From NCBI GenBank assembly GCA_037442025.1, contig JBBIRB010000028.1, forward strand, positions 1 through 35,713: a stretch of DNA of 35,713 nucleotides. Reading direction: 5' to 3'. Below the pieces are notes generated by a model. The model did no database searches and was not told where the DNA came from. It worked only from the letters and a program-made list of their open reading frames with translations. The number at the start of each line of letters is the position of its first letter. Position 1 is the first letter of the stretch. This document shows, piece by piece, positions 8,206 to 15,448 of this stretch. The position numbers and the translations under genes are program-made. The DNA is from UBA2287 sp037442025. Lineage in GTDB: Bacteria > Bacteroidota > Bacteroidia > Bacteroidales > Tenuifilaceae.

Positions 8206-8367
8206 ATGAGTATCCGCATTGATTCCTAATAAAATCATATCGCTCAGAAAATCAACTTGTTTACCCCTTACCCTGGAGAGAGCAGCTTGATTTTCTTCGC
8301 TCCCTTTAGGGTAGGGGTAAATGAAGAAAATCAAGAATATATTTTAGGAACCAAAGCGGATAATCAT
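8206..8367. repeat. 162-bp inverted-repeat (MITE-like) element with pseudoknot-capable core
   Basis: Terminal arms 8206-8235 and 8341-8367 are inverted copies (ATGAGTATCCGCATTGATTC against the complement ATGATTATCCGCTTTGGTTC), about 24 of 27 bases matching. Inside, TTTACCCCTTACCCT (8260-8274) pairs with AGGGTAGGGGTAAA (8308-8321). The loop of that hairpin, CTTGATTTTCTTC (8286-8298), is perfectly complementary to GAAGAAAATCAAG (8323-8335) immediately outside it and also to GAAAATCAA (8247-8255) on the other side. No ORF is present. It sits between the TetR gene and the catabolic operon. It may be a non-autonomous mobile element, a structured leader, or both. Confidence 0.65.
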
Positions 8368-8432
8368 ATAAAAAATTTATACTTACTTTTTTTAAATGAA
8401 CAGCACCACAAATATTAATTTCTTCGCTACAA

Positions 8433-9281
8433 TTGGGAATGAATAATACACACGTTTCAGTTCCCAACATTCTTATTGGCGATCAGTTACCGATTGGCAA
8501 ATTTAAAGTTCACAGTTGCTTTAAACGAGTTGCTAATTTAATAAACTTTAATAGTGAAATTGTTTTTATATCGAATAGCATCGATGTTCTCTCATCAAAT
8601 GGCATTTATATTCGTAACATCGATGTTTCAACTATCGAAACGCTCGAAATATCAGAAGATTCGATACTTATTAATGAGCAAAAATACAATTTAAGCAGCC
8701 TTGATGTTTACAATTCGGAATTAAATTACGACACTGTAAACTTAATTGAATTCGAGTGTAGAGTTTTAAATATAGTGGAACAGTCTTTATGCTTATTTCC
8801 CGAAAAAAGTTTGATTTTCATTATTGTTCCCGAAAGGGAAAAGCATTTTTCAACGGGTTTCGACCATCACTTTGCGCTTAATGCAAAAAAGGGTGCTGAA
8901 TTAATCGTAAAAGGCGATATTATTGGCGGAGTTAAGATTCTAAAGGGTACGGGCTATGGCTTAACCCCTTCTGGCGACGACTTTATTGCCGGTATGCTTT
9001 GGGGATTGCACTACATCCAAGCAGTTTATGGATTTAATTTAGTCCACCTGCGAAATGAAATATATAACGCTTCAATTTCCAAGAATTTGATCACAAATTC
9101 GTTTCTGAACCAAGCATTAAAGGGGCGATACTTCTGGTCTTTCAAAAATTTAGTATCTTTAACGGTTCAAAACAAAGATACCTATGATGCTTTAAAAGAG
9201 GTGACATCACTAGGTGCCTCTTCAGGTGGCGATTTGCTTTCGGGTTACATTTTTACAATAACACACAAGTTAGGAACATGA
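8433..9281 (+). CDS. DUF2877 protein, AllH-like carbamoyltransferase subunit
   Basis: This 282-residue protein carries the DUF2877 signature GTGYGLTPSGDDFIAG (GLTPSGDD at 176-183) and a second conserved patch LGASSGGDLLSG near residue 267. Family knowledge: DUF2877, FdrA and DUF1116 together form the oxamate carbamoyltransferase of E. coli allantoin breakdown (AllH, AllF, AllG), which splits a ureido compound with phosphate to give carbamoyl phosphate. Here all three occur in the order H-F-G. The stop overlaps the FdrA start by four bases (ATGA), so translation is coupled. I do not assign the symbol allH because the neighbours argue against a standard allantoin pathway and the substrate may differ. 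Confidence 0.85.
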   Translation: MGMNNTHVSVPNILIGDQLPIGKFKVHSCFKRVANLINFNSEIVFISNSIDVLSSNGIYIRNIDVSTIETLEISEDSILINEQKYNLSSLDVYNSELNYDTVNLIEFECRVLNIVEQSLCLFPEKSLIFIIVPEREKHFSTGFDHHFALNAKKGAELIVKGDIIGGVKILKGTGYGLTPSGDDFIAGMLWGLHYIQAVYGFNLVHLRNEIYNASISKNLITNSFLNQALKGRYFWSFKNLVSLTVQNKDTYDALKEVTSLGASSGGDLLSGYIFTITHKLGT

Positions 9282-10831
9282 TAATAAAAGGCGTATCAAA
9301 AAAAGGGGCATACTACGACTCGGTAACCCTTATGATTGTTTCGAAAGAGATAAATAAGATGGAAGGGATACTCGATTCTACTGTTGTAATGGGAACCATG
9401 GAGAATAAGGCCATTATGCAGTCGGCTGGCCTTTGGGTGCCCGAATTTACTGCGCTTAGCGATACCGATTTGCTGATTTGCGTAAATGCCGAAAATGTAG
9501 AAGTTGCTGATAAAGCAATAAAAGGTATCGATTCAATATTAAAAAAACTTCGCAGTAAGAGGGACGATAGCGGCGATTCGAAAACGGCACATAGCTTCGA
9601 GCAAGCAATTAGTTTATTACCAAACGCTAACCTTTCGCTTATTTCGGTTGCCGGTAAGTATGCGGCTCGCGAAGCGAAGAAGGCTCTCGATAACGGTCTG
9701 CACGTTATGCTATTCTCCGATAACGTTAGCATTGCCGACGAACTCGAACTTAAAAAATATGCCAAGGACAAGGGATTACTCGTTATGGGCCCCGATTGTG
9801 GTACAGCTATAATTAATGGTGTTCCCTTAGCATTTGCCAATGTTGTAAGCGAAGGAAATATTGGAATAGTTGCAGCTTCGGGAACTGGATTACAAGAAAT
9901 TAGCTGCATTGTATCGAATATGGGTGCAGGAATTTCGCAGGCAATTGGCACTGGTGGAAGAGATGTAAAGCAGGACATCGGTGGCATAATGTTCATCGAA
10001 TCGCTTAAGGCATTGGCTACCGACAGGAAAACCGAATGCATTGTTCTGGTTAGCAAGCCTCCACACCCCGATGTTTTAAAGAAAATTTCGGAGGAAATTA
10101 AAAATATTTCGAAACCGGTTGTAGGAATTTTTATTGGTGGAAATCCCGAAGTTCTTCGTAGCGTTGGTGCAATTCCTGCAAGCACGCTCGAAGAGGCAGC
10201 AATAATTGCTGTGGCAAAAGCACAGGGTAAAGATGTGCAGGCGGCTCTTCGGCAAATAAATAGCAGAAAGTTGGACATTGACAATCGCGCAAAAGAACTT
10301 TCAGAATTGGCAAAGGGAAAATACCTGCGCGGCCTATTCAGCGGCGGAACTCTTTGCGACGAGGCGCAACTTGTAATGAGGGAGATGATAGGTAATGTTT
10401 ACAGCAATTCGCCATTAAGTCCCGATTTTAAACTTCTCAACCTTTGGGTCAGCAAAGAGAATACAATACTCGACATGGGCGAGGATGAGTTCACATCGGG
10501 TAGGCCACACCCTATGATCGACTTTAGTCTTCGTAAAAAACGAATCGAATCGGAAGCGGCCGACCCTAATGTTGCAGTAATTCTTCTCGATGTTGTTCTC
10601 GGCTACGGTTCGCATATGGATCCCGCTTCGGAGCTTGTTCCATCAATAAAAAGGGCAAAGGAAATATCACCTAATCTTATTGTAATCTGTTCGGTTACCG
10701 GAACAATTGGCGATCCACAGAAAAGGGAAGATGTAATAGAAAAATTGCAGAAGGCTGGTGCCATGGTTATGCCGTCGAATGCCGCTGCAGCCCAACTGGC
10801 AGGACGATTAATATCTATCATACATCATTAA
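9278..10831 (+). CDS. FdrA-family protein (AllF-like carbamoyltransferase subunit, succinyl-CoA ligase fold)
   Basis: This 517-residue protein is an FdrA homologue with a succinyl-CoA synthetase-like architecture: an N-terminal domain, a Rossmann CoA-ligase-like domain with MGPDCGTAIING near residue 170 and GIVAASGTGLQEISCIVSNMG at about 200-220, and a C-terminal ligase_CoA-like domain (about 340-510). FdrA corresponds to AllF, one of the three proteins required for oxamate carbamoyltransferase activity. It overlaps DUF2877 by four bases and is followed, after a 231-base gap holding a palindromic repeat, by the DUF1116 partner. True acyl-CoA ligase activity is unlikely given the partners. The exact carbamoyl donor/acceptor pair is open. 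Confidence 0.88.
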   Translation: MIIKGVSKKGAYYDSVTLMIVSKEINKMEGILDSTVVMGTMENKAIMQSAGLWVPEFTALSDTDLLICVNAENVEVADKAIKGIDSILKKLRSKRDDSGDSKTAHSFEQAISLLPNANLSLISVAGKYAAREAKKALDNGLHVMLFSDNVSIADELELKKYAKDKGLLVMGPDCGTAIINGVPLAFANVVSEGNIGIVAASGTGLQEISCIVSNMGAGISQAIGTGGRDVKQDIGGIMFIESLKALATDRKTECIVLVSKPPHPDVLKKISEEIKNISKPVVGIFIGGNPEVLRSVGAIPASTLEEAAIIAVAKAQGKDVQAALRQINSRKLDIDNRAKELSELAKGKYLRGLFSGGTLCDEAQLVMREMIGNVYSNSPLSPDFKLLNLWVSKENTILDMGEDEFTSGRPHPMIDFSLRKKRIESEAADPNVAVILLDVVLGYGSHMDPASELVPSIKRAKEISPNLIVICSVTGTIGDPQKREDVIEKLQKAGAMVMPSNAAAAQLAGRLISIIHH

Positions 10832-10879
10832 TGTAGTTTATTTAATGTTAATTAACTGATTTATAAACAAGTGAAAATT

Positions 10880-10980
10880 AACCACAAAGAGCACTAAGCA
10901 TTACACAAAGCGCACAAGGCGATGTATATAAGGATTTTAACTTTGCTTTTCTTTGTTATCACTTTGCGGTCTTTGTGGTT
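10880..10980. repeat. Palindromic repeat, AACCACAAAGA family (copy 1)
   Basis: Perfect 11-bp terminal inverted repeats, AACCACAAAGA (10880-10890) and TCTTTGTGGTT (10970-10980), flank arms of CACAAAG/CTTTG-type words. It occupies most of the 231-base gap between the FdrA and DUF1116 genes and would fold into a hairpin in the transcript. Related copies lie at 12534-12652, 13996-14071, 26608-26666 and 32383-32505, and as an outer pair around the GxxExxY gene. Confidence 0.75.
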
Positions 10981-11062
10981 GTATGATAGTTGGAAAAAAT
11001 GAAACATTCTAAACCAAATAATTTCGATTAATCATTAGTCATTTTACATTAATCATTTCAAA

Positions 11063-12466
11063 ATGGCAATAAATAGTATTTTTAATAAGCCTTTAGGTGT
11101 TGTAAATACTGGCTTAAAATCTTTCACAACCAGCATCGAAGCATCGGGAGCATCGGTAGTTCAGGTAAATTGGAAACCACCCGTTGATGTTAACTCAAAA
11201 GCAGCTGAAAAAATTGCTGCCAACAAAGCAAAAATTGAAGAAGCCAACAAGAAGGCTTTAGATATAATTCTGGGAGGAACTCCAAACATTATAGGAATGG
11301 ACATTGCGCTTAATGCAATTCCCGGAATGAAAAAGAATTTAATTCTCCATTCGGGGCCTCCAATTGGCTGGGACAGAATGTGTGGGCCAACCCGCGGGGC
11401 AATTATTGGCGCGTTAATTTACGAAGGAATGGCCAACACTCCCGAGGAAGCTGAAAAACTTGCATCGTCGGGTAAGATTGAGTATGCTCCCTGTCACGAG
11501 CACTCGTCGGTAGGTCCAATGGCCGGAATTATTTCGGCATCGATGCCTGTTTTTATTGTTAAAAACGAAGCCTATGGAAATGTTGCATTCTGCACGCAAA
11601 ACGAAGGCTTGGGTAAGGTTTTGCGTTATGGCGCATTTAGTGCCGAAGTAATTACAAAACTTAAATGGATGGAAGAGGTAATGTATCCAATCCTTCGCGA
11701 TGCCATTCAGCTACTTGGTAAAGTCGACATAAAAAACATGATTGCACAGGCGCTACATATGGGCGACGAGGTACACAATCGTAACCGAGCAGGTACATCG
11801 TTACTTTACCGAACATTGGCACCAGCTATTGTGCAATCGGCTTCAAGTAAAGACGATGCCATTAAAGTGTTGAACTTTATTAATGGTAATGACCACTTTT
11901 TCCTTAACCTATCGATGCCAGCGGCTAAATGCTGTCTCGATGCTGCACGGAATATTCCATACAGCAGCATTGCTGTAGCGATGGCTCGTAACGGCACCGA
12001 TTTTGGCGTTCAGCTTGCCGGAACCGGCAATAAATGGTTTGTTGGCGAAGCGCTTGTGCCCGATGCTCTATTCTTTCCAGGTTACACAAAAGACGATGCG
12101 AATCGTGATATTGGCGATAGTGCAATTACCGAAACCCTCGGATTAGGTGGCTTTGCCATTGCATCGGCACCAGCAATTGTTCAGTTTGTAGGTGGAACTG
12201 CCAAGGATGCTGTTCAGTACACTATGGACATGTACGAAATTGCTGCAGGCGAAAACAATGTTTACCAAATTCCGTATCTAAACTTCAGGGGTACTCCTAC
12301 CGGAATCGATGTTCGTAAGGTAATTGAAAAGGGAATTACGCCATTTATCGATACTGGAGTAGCCCACAAGGAGCCCGGAGTTGGACAAGTAGGCGCTGGC
12401 GTTTTAAGTGCCCCCATGGAACCATTTAAAAAGGCTTTTGAGGGGTTAGCGGAAGAATTAAAGTGA
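11063..12466 (+). CDS. DUF1116 protein, AllG-like carbamoyltransferase subunit
   Basis: This 467-residue protein matches DUF1116 (E. coli YlbE/AllG). Conserved features are LHSGPPIGWDRMCGPTRGA near residue 94, YAPCHEHSSVGPMAGI near 142-156 with the His-Glu-His cluster, and QALHMGDEVHNRN near 228-240. Family knowledge: it works with FdrA and DUF2877 to convert an N-carbamoyl amide such as oxalurate plus phosphate into the amide and carbamoyl phosphate. It is full length and closes the three-gene set. A carbamate kinase, which would turn carbamoyl phosphate into ATP, is usually near AllFGH but is absent from this window. Confidence 0.88.
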   Translation: MAINSIFNKPLGVVNTGLKSFTTSIEASGASVVQVNWKPPVDVNSKAAEKIAANKAKIEEANKKALDIILGGTPNIIGMDIALNAIPGMKKNLILHSGPPIGWDRMCGPTRGAIIGALIYEGMANTPEEAEKLASSGKIEYAPCHEHSSVGPMAGIISASMPVFIVKNEAYGNVAFCTQNEGLGKVLRYGAFSAEVITKLKWMEEVMYPILRDAIQLLGKVDIKNMIAQALHMGDEVHNRNRAGTSLLYRTLAPAIVQSASSKDDAIKVLNFINGNDHFFLNLSMPAAKCCLDAARNIPYSSIAVAMARNGTDFGVQLAGTGNKWFVGEALVPDALFFPGYTKDDANRDIGDSAITETLGLGGFAIASAPAIVQFVGGTAKDAVQYTMDMYEIAAGENNVYQIPYLNFRGTPTGIDVRKVIEKGITPFIDTGVAHKEPGVGQVGAGVLSAPMEPFKKAFEGLAEELK

Positions 12467-12533
12467 TTTTCACGCTAACCACGGAGACACAGAGAGCACA
12501 GAAGAACACAGAGTTTTTAATATATAAAACAAT

Positions 12534-12652
12534 TTACCACGGAGACACTGAGAACACAAAGAGGCAGAAAGTTGTTTGAACTTTAAACCATTAGGCCTTT
12601 TATGATTTGATTTTCTCCTTATAGCTCCATGATATCCGTGTCTCCGTGGTAA
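12534..12652. repeat. Palindromic repeat, ACCACGGAGACAC family (copy 2)
   Basis: TTACCACGGAGACAC (12534-12548) and GTGTCTCCGTGGTAA (12638-12652) are perfect 15-bp inverted repeats enclosing degenerate CACAAAGAGGCAGAAAG-type arms. It ends 12 bases before the GxxExxY start codon, so it forms part of that gene's leader. Confidence 0.8.
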
Positions 12653-12664
12653 AAAAAGGATAAA

Positions 12665-13075
12665 ATGATTACTCAAAAATACATAAACGAGATTTCGTAC
12701 AAAATAATAGGTTGTGCAATTGAGGTGCATAAGCATCTTGGACCCGGTTTGCTCGAATCGGTTTATGAATCTTGCTTTATCGAAGAAATGAGAGGTGCTG
12801 GTTTGTCTGTCAAGTCTCAAATATATGTTCCAGTTCATTATAAAGGAAAAGATTTGGGTGGAAGTTTAAAACTCGATATACTTGTTAATGACCTAATAAT
12901 TGTTGAAGAGAAAGCGGTTGAATTAATGATTCCTCTGTTCAAAGCGCAACTTTTAACATACCTAAGGCTTGCAGGTAAGCCAAAGGGCTTGCTAATTAAT
13001 TTTAATGCCGAAAACATTAAAGAACAACTTGTTTCATTAGTTACAGAAGATTTTGCAAATTTACCCCAAGGTTAA
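12665..13075 (+). CDS. GxxExxY protein (PD-(D/E)XK nuclease-like)
   Basis: This 136-residue protein has the naming motif in GLLESVYESCF (G, E and Y spaced as GxxExxY) and a core LKLDILVNDLIIVEEKAVE, which lines up with the D...E-x-K catalytic arrangement of PD-(D/E)XK nucleases, followed by QLLTYLRLAGKPKGLLINFN. No activity has been established for the family to my knowledge. It does not belong functionally to the catabolic cluster: it is framed by palindromic repeats on both sides and may be a passenger of, or factor for, the repeat family. Confidence 0.88.
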   Translation: MITQKYINEISYKIIGCAIEVHKHLGPGLLESVYESCFIEEMRGAGLSVKSQIYVPVHYKGKDLGGSLKLDILVNDLIIVEEKAVELMIPLFKAQLLTYLRLAGKPKGLLINFNAENIKEQLVSLVTEDFANLPQG

Positions 13076-13155
13076 ACTCAATTTATTTCTGTGCATCTCT
13101 GTGGACTCCGTGTCTCCGTGGTAAAAACTAATTTTAATTATTAAATAATACAACT

Positions 13156-13974
13156 ATGAATCAGAACGAATTTTTTAAAATGATGAGCGAGGCTAAAATT
13201 TACGATCTAACTCAGCCTTTAAGTATTCACACTCCTCCCTGGCCAAGCTATATGCCCTTACAAATACAGTACTTTAAGCGTATTGCAGGTGCACACATGG
13301 GGCAGGGTGCTAATGGTCAAATTATTACTACTAGTCATCACGTTGGAACCCATATCGATGGCGAAATACACTTTCACTCAAGCGGTCGCTCAATTGGTAA
13401 CACTCCTCTCGATTTTTGGTACGGCCCCGGCGTGGTTGTCGATATCTCCGATGAAGTTGAGGATTACGGGCTCTATTCTCCCGAAATGTTAATGCGCAAA
13501 GCCGAAATTAAGGAGGGCGATATTCTAATTATAAATACCGGTTACCATAGGTATGCTTGGGATCAGCCCGAGTCGGACGAGGTTCGCTACTTTGTTAACC
13601 ACCCTGGCCCTAGCCCCGATTTTCACCAATGGGCTTTGGATATGAAAATTAAATGGATTGGCGTTGACTGCGGAAGTGCCGACCATCCCATGAATACAAT
13701 TATACGCGACTGGCATCCAAAACGTTTTAAAGTGGCCGAAGCCAAATTAAAAGAAAAATATGGCAAGTCGTGGGACGAAATGTTTCCACCCTCTACCTAC
13801 TACCAGGTAATGCACCTTAAACTTTTTCCAAAAGGGCTAGTGCATGCCGAAAACATTGGTGGCGACATCGACAAGGTTAACAACAAGCGTGTTTGGGTTG
13901 GTTTGTTCCCATTAAGAGGAATTGAAATGGAATCGTCGATGTGCCGTGTAATTGCCATTGATGCAAGCAAGTAA
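13156..13974 (+). CDS. Cyclase-family metallohydrolase (kynurenine formamidase/isatin hydrolase superfamily)
   Basis: This 272-residue protein has the family metal motif HxGTHxDxxxH as His62, Gly64, Thr65, His66, Asp68 and His72 (in HHVGTHIDGEIHF), within the usual length range. Family knowledge: members such as kynurenine formamidase and isatin hydrolase hydrolyse amide or cyclic amide bonds using Mn or Zn. Additional conserved-looking pieces are INTGYHRYAW (125-134) and IGVDCGSADHPMN (168-180). Between the carbamoyltransferase genes and the molybdenum hydroxylase genes, the likely job is opening a lactam ring of a hydroxylated N-heterocycle to give a ureido acid. The exact substrate is inference. 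No signal peptide. Confidence 0.87.
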   Translation: MNQNEFFKMMSEAKIYDLTQPLSIHTPPWPSYMPLQIQYFKRIAGAHMGQGANGQIITTSHHVGTHIDGEIHFHSSGRSIGNTPLDFWYGPGVVVDISDEVEDYGLYSPEMLMRKAEIKEGDILIINTGYHRYAWDQPESDEVRYFVNHPGPSPDFHQWALDMKIKWIGVDCGSADHPMNTIIRDWHPKRFKVAEAKLKEKYGKSWDEMFPPSTYYQVMHLKLFPKGLVHAENIGGDIDKVNNKRVWVGLFPLRGIEMESSMCRVIAIDASK

Positions 13975-13995
13975 ATTTTAAGAATGAAACTAAGG

Positions 13996-14071
13996 AAACC
14001 ACAGAAACACAGAGCTCACGGAGAAACACAGAGTCTCCGTGAACCTCAGTGCACTTAGTGTCTCCGTGGTT
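13996..14071. repeat. Palindromic repeat (copy 3)
   Basis: AAACCACAGAAACACAGAG (13996-14014) and GTGTCTCCGTGGTT (14058-14071) are imperfect inverted arms; an inner perfect 8-bp stem is TCACGGAG (14016-14023) with CTCCGTGA (14035-14042). It fills the gap between the cyclase-family gene and the FAD-subunit gene. Confidence 0.75.
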
Positions 14072-14100
14072 AATATTTTTTGTCAATAAAATAATCGCTT

Positions 14101-14979
14101 ATGGCCATTCCCTACGAATTTGGTTACGCCAAGCCTACTTCACTGCAAGAGGCTATTGAACTAAAGGGTAAATTCCAAAATGATGCTCGCATCCTTGCTG
14201 GAGGTACCGATTTAGTTAACGAAATTAAAAAAGGATTTCGTGTTCCCGAAATGATTATCGATTTAAAAAACCTTAGCGATTTTAAGAAAATTGAAATTAG
14301 CAATGGCCATATACATATTGGTGCACTAGTTACCTTTTCCGAAATACTTAAATCGCAGGTAGTTACCGAAAATTTGAGCATTCTAATCGATGCAGCGGGC
14401 ATGGTAGCATCCAACGGAGTTCGTAACAGGGCAACAATGGTTGGCAATATTTGCTCAGCCGTAGCCTGCATGGATAGCGCTGCACCACTTTTAGTTCACA
14501 ATGCAATTATTCACGCTGTTAGCATTGAGGGGAAAAGGGAGGTAAAAATTCAGAACTGGTTTGTTGATAACCGTAAAACCGCCATACTAGATAATGAAAT
14601 TGTCACTCACGTTTCCATTCCCATTCCAACAGTTAAATACGCTGGGGTATATCAAAAAATGATGCGTTACACAGGCGAAGACCTTTCGCAGGCAAATGTT
14701 GGAGTTCTGCTTTTTGCCAATGGCGATTGCCACGTTGCATTCGGTTCGGTAGGTCCTACTCCTAAAAGGTCGTTAAAAATTGAAAATCTTTTAAAAACGA
14801 AAGGAATTACGGCTGCATCGATTGAGGAAGCAAAGGATTTGATTGAAACGGTTATTGCTCCAATTACCGATGTTCGGGCCACTAAAGAGTACCGCATGCA
14901 CATGACTAAGGTTATGTTCGAACGTGCCATGCAAACTGCCATGGAACGTATTAAACAACCAAAAATAATAACCAAATAA
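14101..14979 (+). CDS. Molybdenum hydroxylase, FAD-binding subunit (CoxM/XdhB-like)
   Basis: This 292-residue protein is the medium subunit of a xanthine dehydrogenase-family enzyme. The FAD pyrophosphate-binding motif is AGGTDLV at 33-39 and the second FAD motif is ATMVGNICSAVACMDSAAPLL from residue 111. A C-terminal CO_deh_flav_C-like region follows (about 180-285). No 4Fe-4S insert of the 4-hydroxybenzoyl-CoA reductase type is visible. It passes electrons from the iron-sulfur subunit to an acceptor. The gene is 8 bases upstream of the iron-sulfur subunit gene in the order FAD, 2Fe-2S, Mo. Confidence 0.92.
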   Translation: MAIPYEFGYAKPTSLQEAIELKGKFQNDARILAGGTDLVNEIKKGFRVPEMIIDLKNLSDFKKIEISNGHIHIGALVTFSEILKSQVVTENLSILIDAAGMVASNGVRNRATMVGNICSAVACMDSAAPLLVHNAIIHAVSIEGKREVKIQNWFVDNRKTAILDNEIVTHVSIPIPTVKYAGVYQKMMRYTGEDLSQANVGVLLFANGDCHVAFGSVGPTPKRSLKIENLLKTKGITAASIEEAKDLIETVIAPITDVRATKEYRMHMTKVMFERAMQTAMERIKQPKIITK

Positions 14980-14987
14980 GTAGCACA

Positions 14988-15446
14988 ATGGAAAAAATTA
15001 CTTTTAAACTAAATGGCGAAACCCGATCAATTAAGGTTGAACCAAACGAAGTTCTTCTGGAGGTGCTGCGCGATAAAATTGGCCTTAAAAGTCCAAAATG
15101 TGGTTGCGATAGTGGCGATTGTGGTGCATGTACAGTAATAATTAACGGTAAAACTGTACGAAGCTGCTTAATTCTTGCAATTGAAGTTAACGGGCAGGAC
15201 ATTTTAACTCTCGAGGGAATATCGAAAAACGGATTAAGTCCACTTCAAAAAGCGCTTCACGAGCGAAACGTTTTTCAATGTGGTTACTGTGCTCCAGGCA
15301 TGATTCTTTCGGCAACGGAGCTTATGCGTAATATTCCACACCCTACTGAGCACGAAATAAAAGAAGCAATTGCAGGAAACCTTTGCCGATGCACTGGTTA
15401 TACACCTGTTATTGAAGCAATTATAGAAGTTACAAAAAAAGTTTAG
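14988..15446 (+). CDS. Molybdenum hydroxylase, [2Fe-2S] subunit (CoxS/XdhC-like)
   Basis: This 152-residue protein has both expected clusters: a plant-ferredoxin-like site with Cys38, Cys40, Cys45, Cys48 and Cys60, and the helical-bundle site with Cys98, Cys101, Cys133 and Cys135 (CGYC and CRC motifs). All ligands are present, so both clusters should form. It relays electrons between the molybdopterin centre and FAD. It sits 2 bases upstream of the Mo subunit gene and 8 downstream of the FAD subunit gene, so the three are co-translated. Cytoplasmic. Confidence 0.95.
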   Translation: MEKITFKLNGETRSIKVEPNEVLLEVLRDKIGLKSPKCGCDSGDCGACTVIINGKTVRSCLILAIEVNGQDILTLEGISKNGLSPLQKALHERNVFQCGYCAPGMILSATELMRNIPHPTEHEIKEAIAGNLCRCTGYTPVIEAIIEVTKKV

Positions 15447-15448
15447 CC

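Larger units (their letters stand above)
12476..13124. repeat. Outer inverted-repeat pair bracketing the GxxExxY gene
   Basis: A left arm starting TAACCACGGAGACACAGAG (12476-12494) and a right arm ending CTCCGTGTCTCCGTGGTAA (13106-13124) are inverted copies; 14 of the outer 15 bases match. The only gene inside is the GxxExxY protein at 12665-13075; a second complete palindrome (12534-12652) is nested at the left. This arrangement looks like an ORF carried within the palindromic repeat family. Confidence 0.6.

Noticed and set aside
9313..10284. 323-codon open frame on the minus strand inside the FdrA gene
   Set aside because: It is antisense to a clearly conserved FdrA protein; its translation is Ser/Ile/Ala-rich with no recognisable motif, as expected from the reversed codon bias of the real gene.
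8433..12466. Standard allantoin-degradation operon (allFGH with allantoinase genes)
   Set aside because: The three subunits are present, but no allantoinase, allantoate amidohydrolase, ureidoglycolate dehydrogenase or carbamate kinase is nearby; the neighbours point to another ureido substrate.
12470..12838. Minus-strand ORF over the palindromic repeats and GxxExxY start
   Set aside because: It reads through repeat arms and the opposite strand of a recognised gene; its product has no family features.
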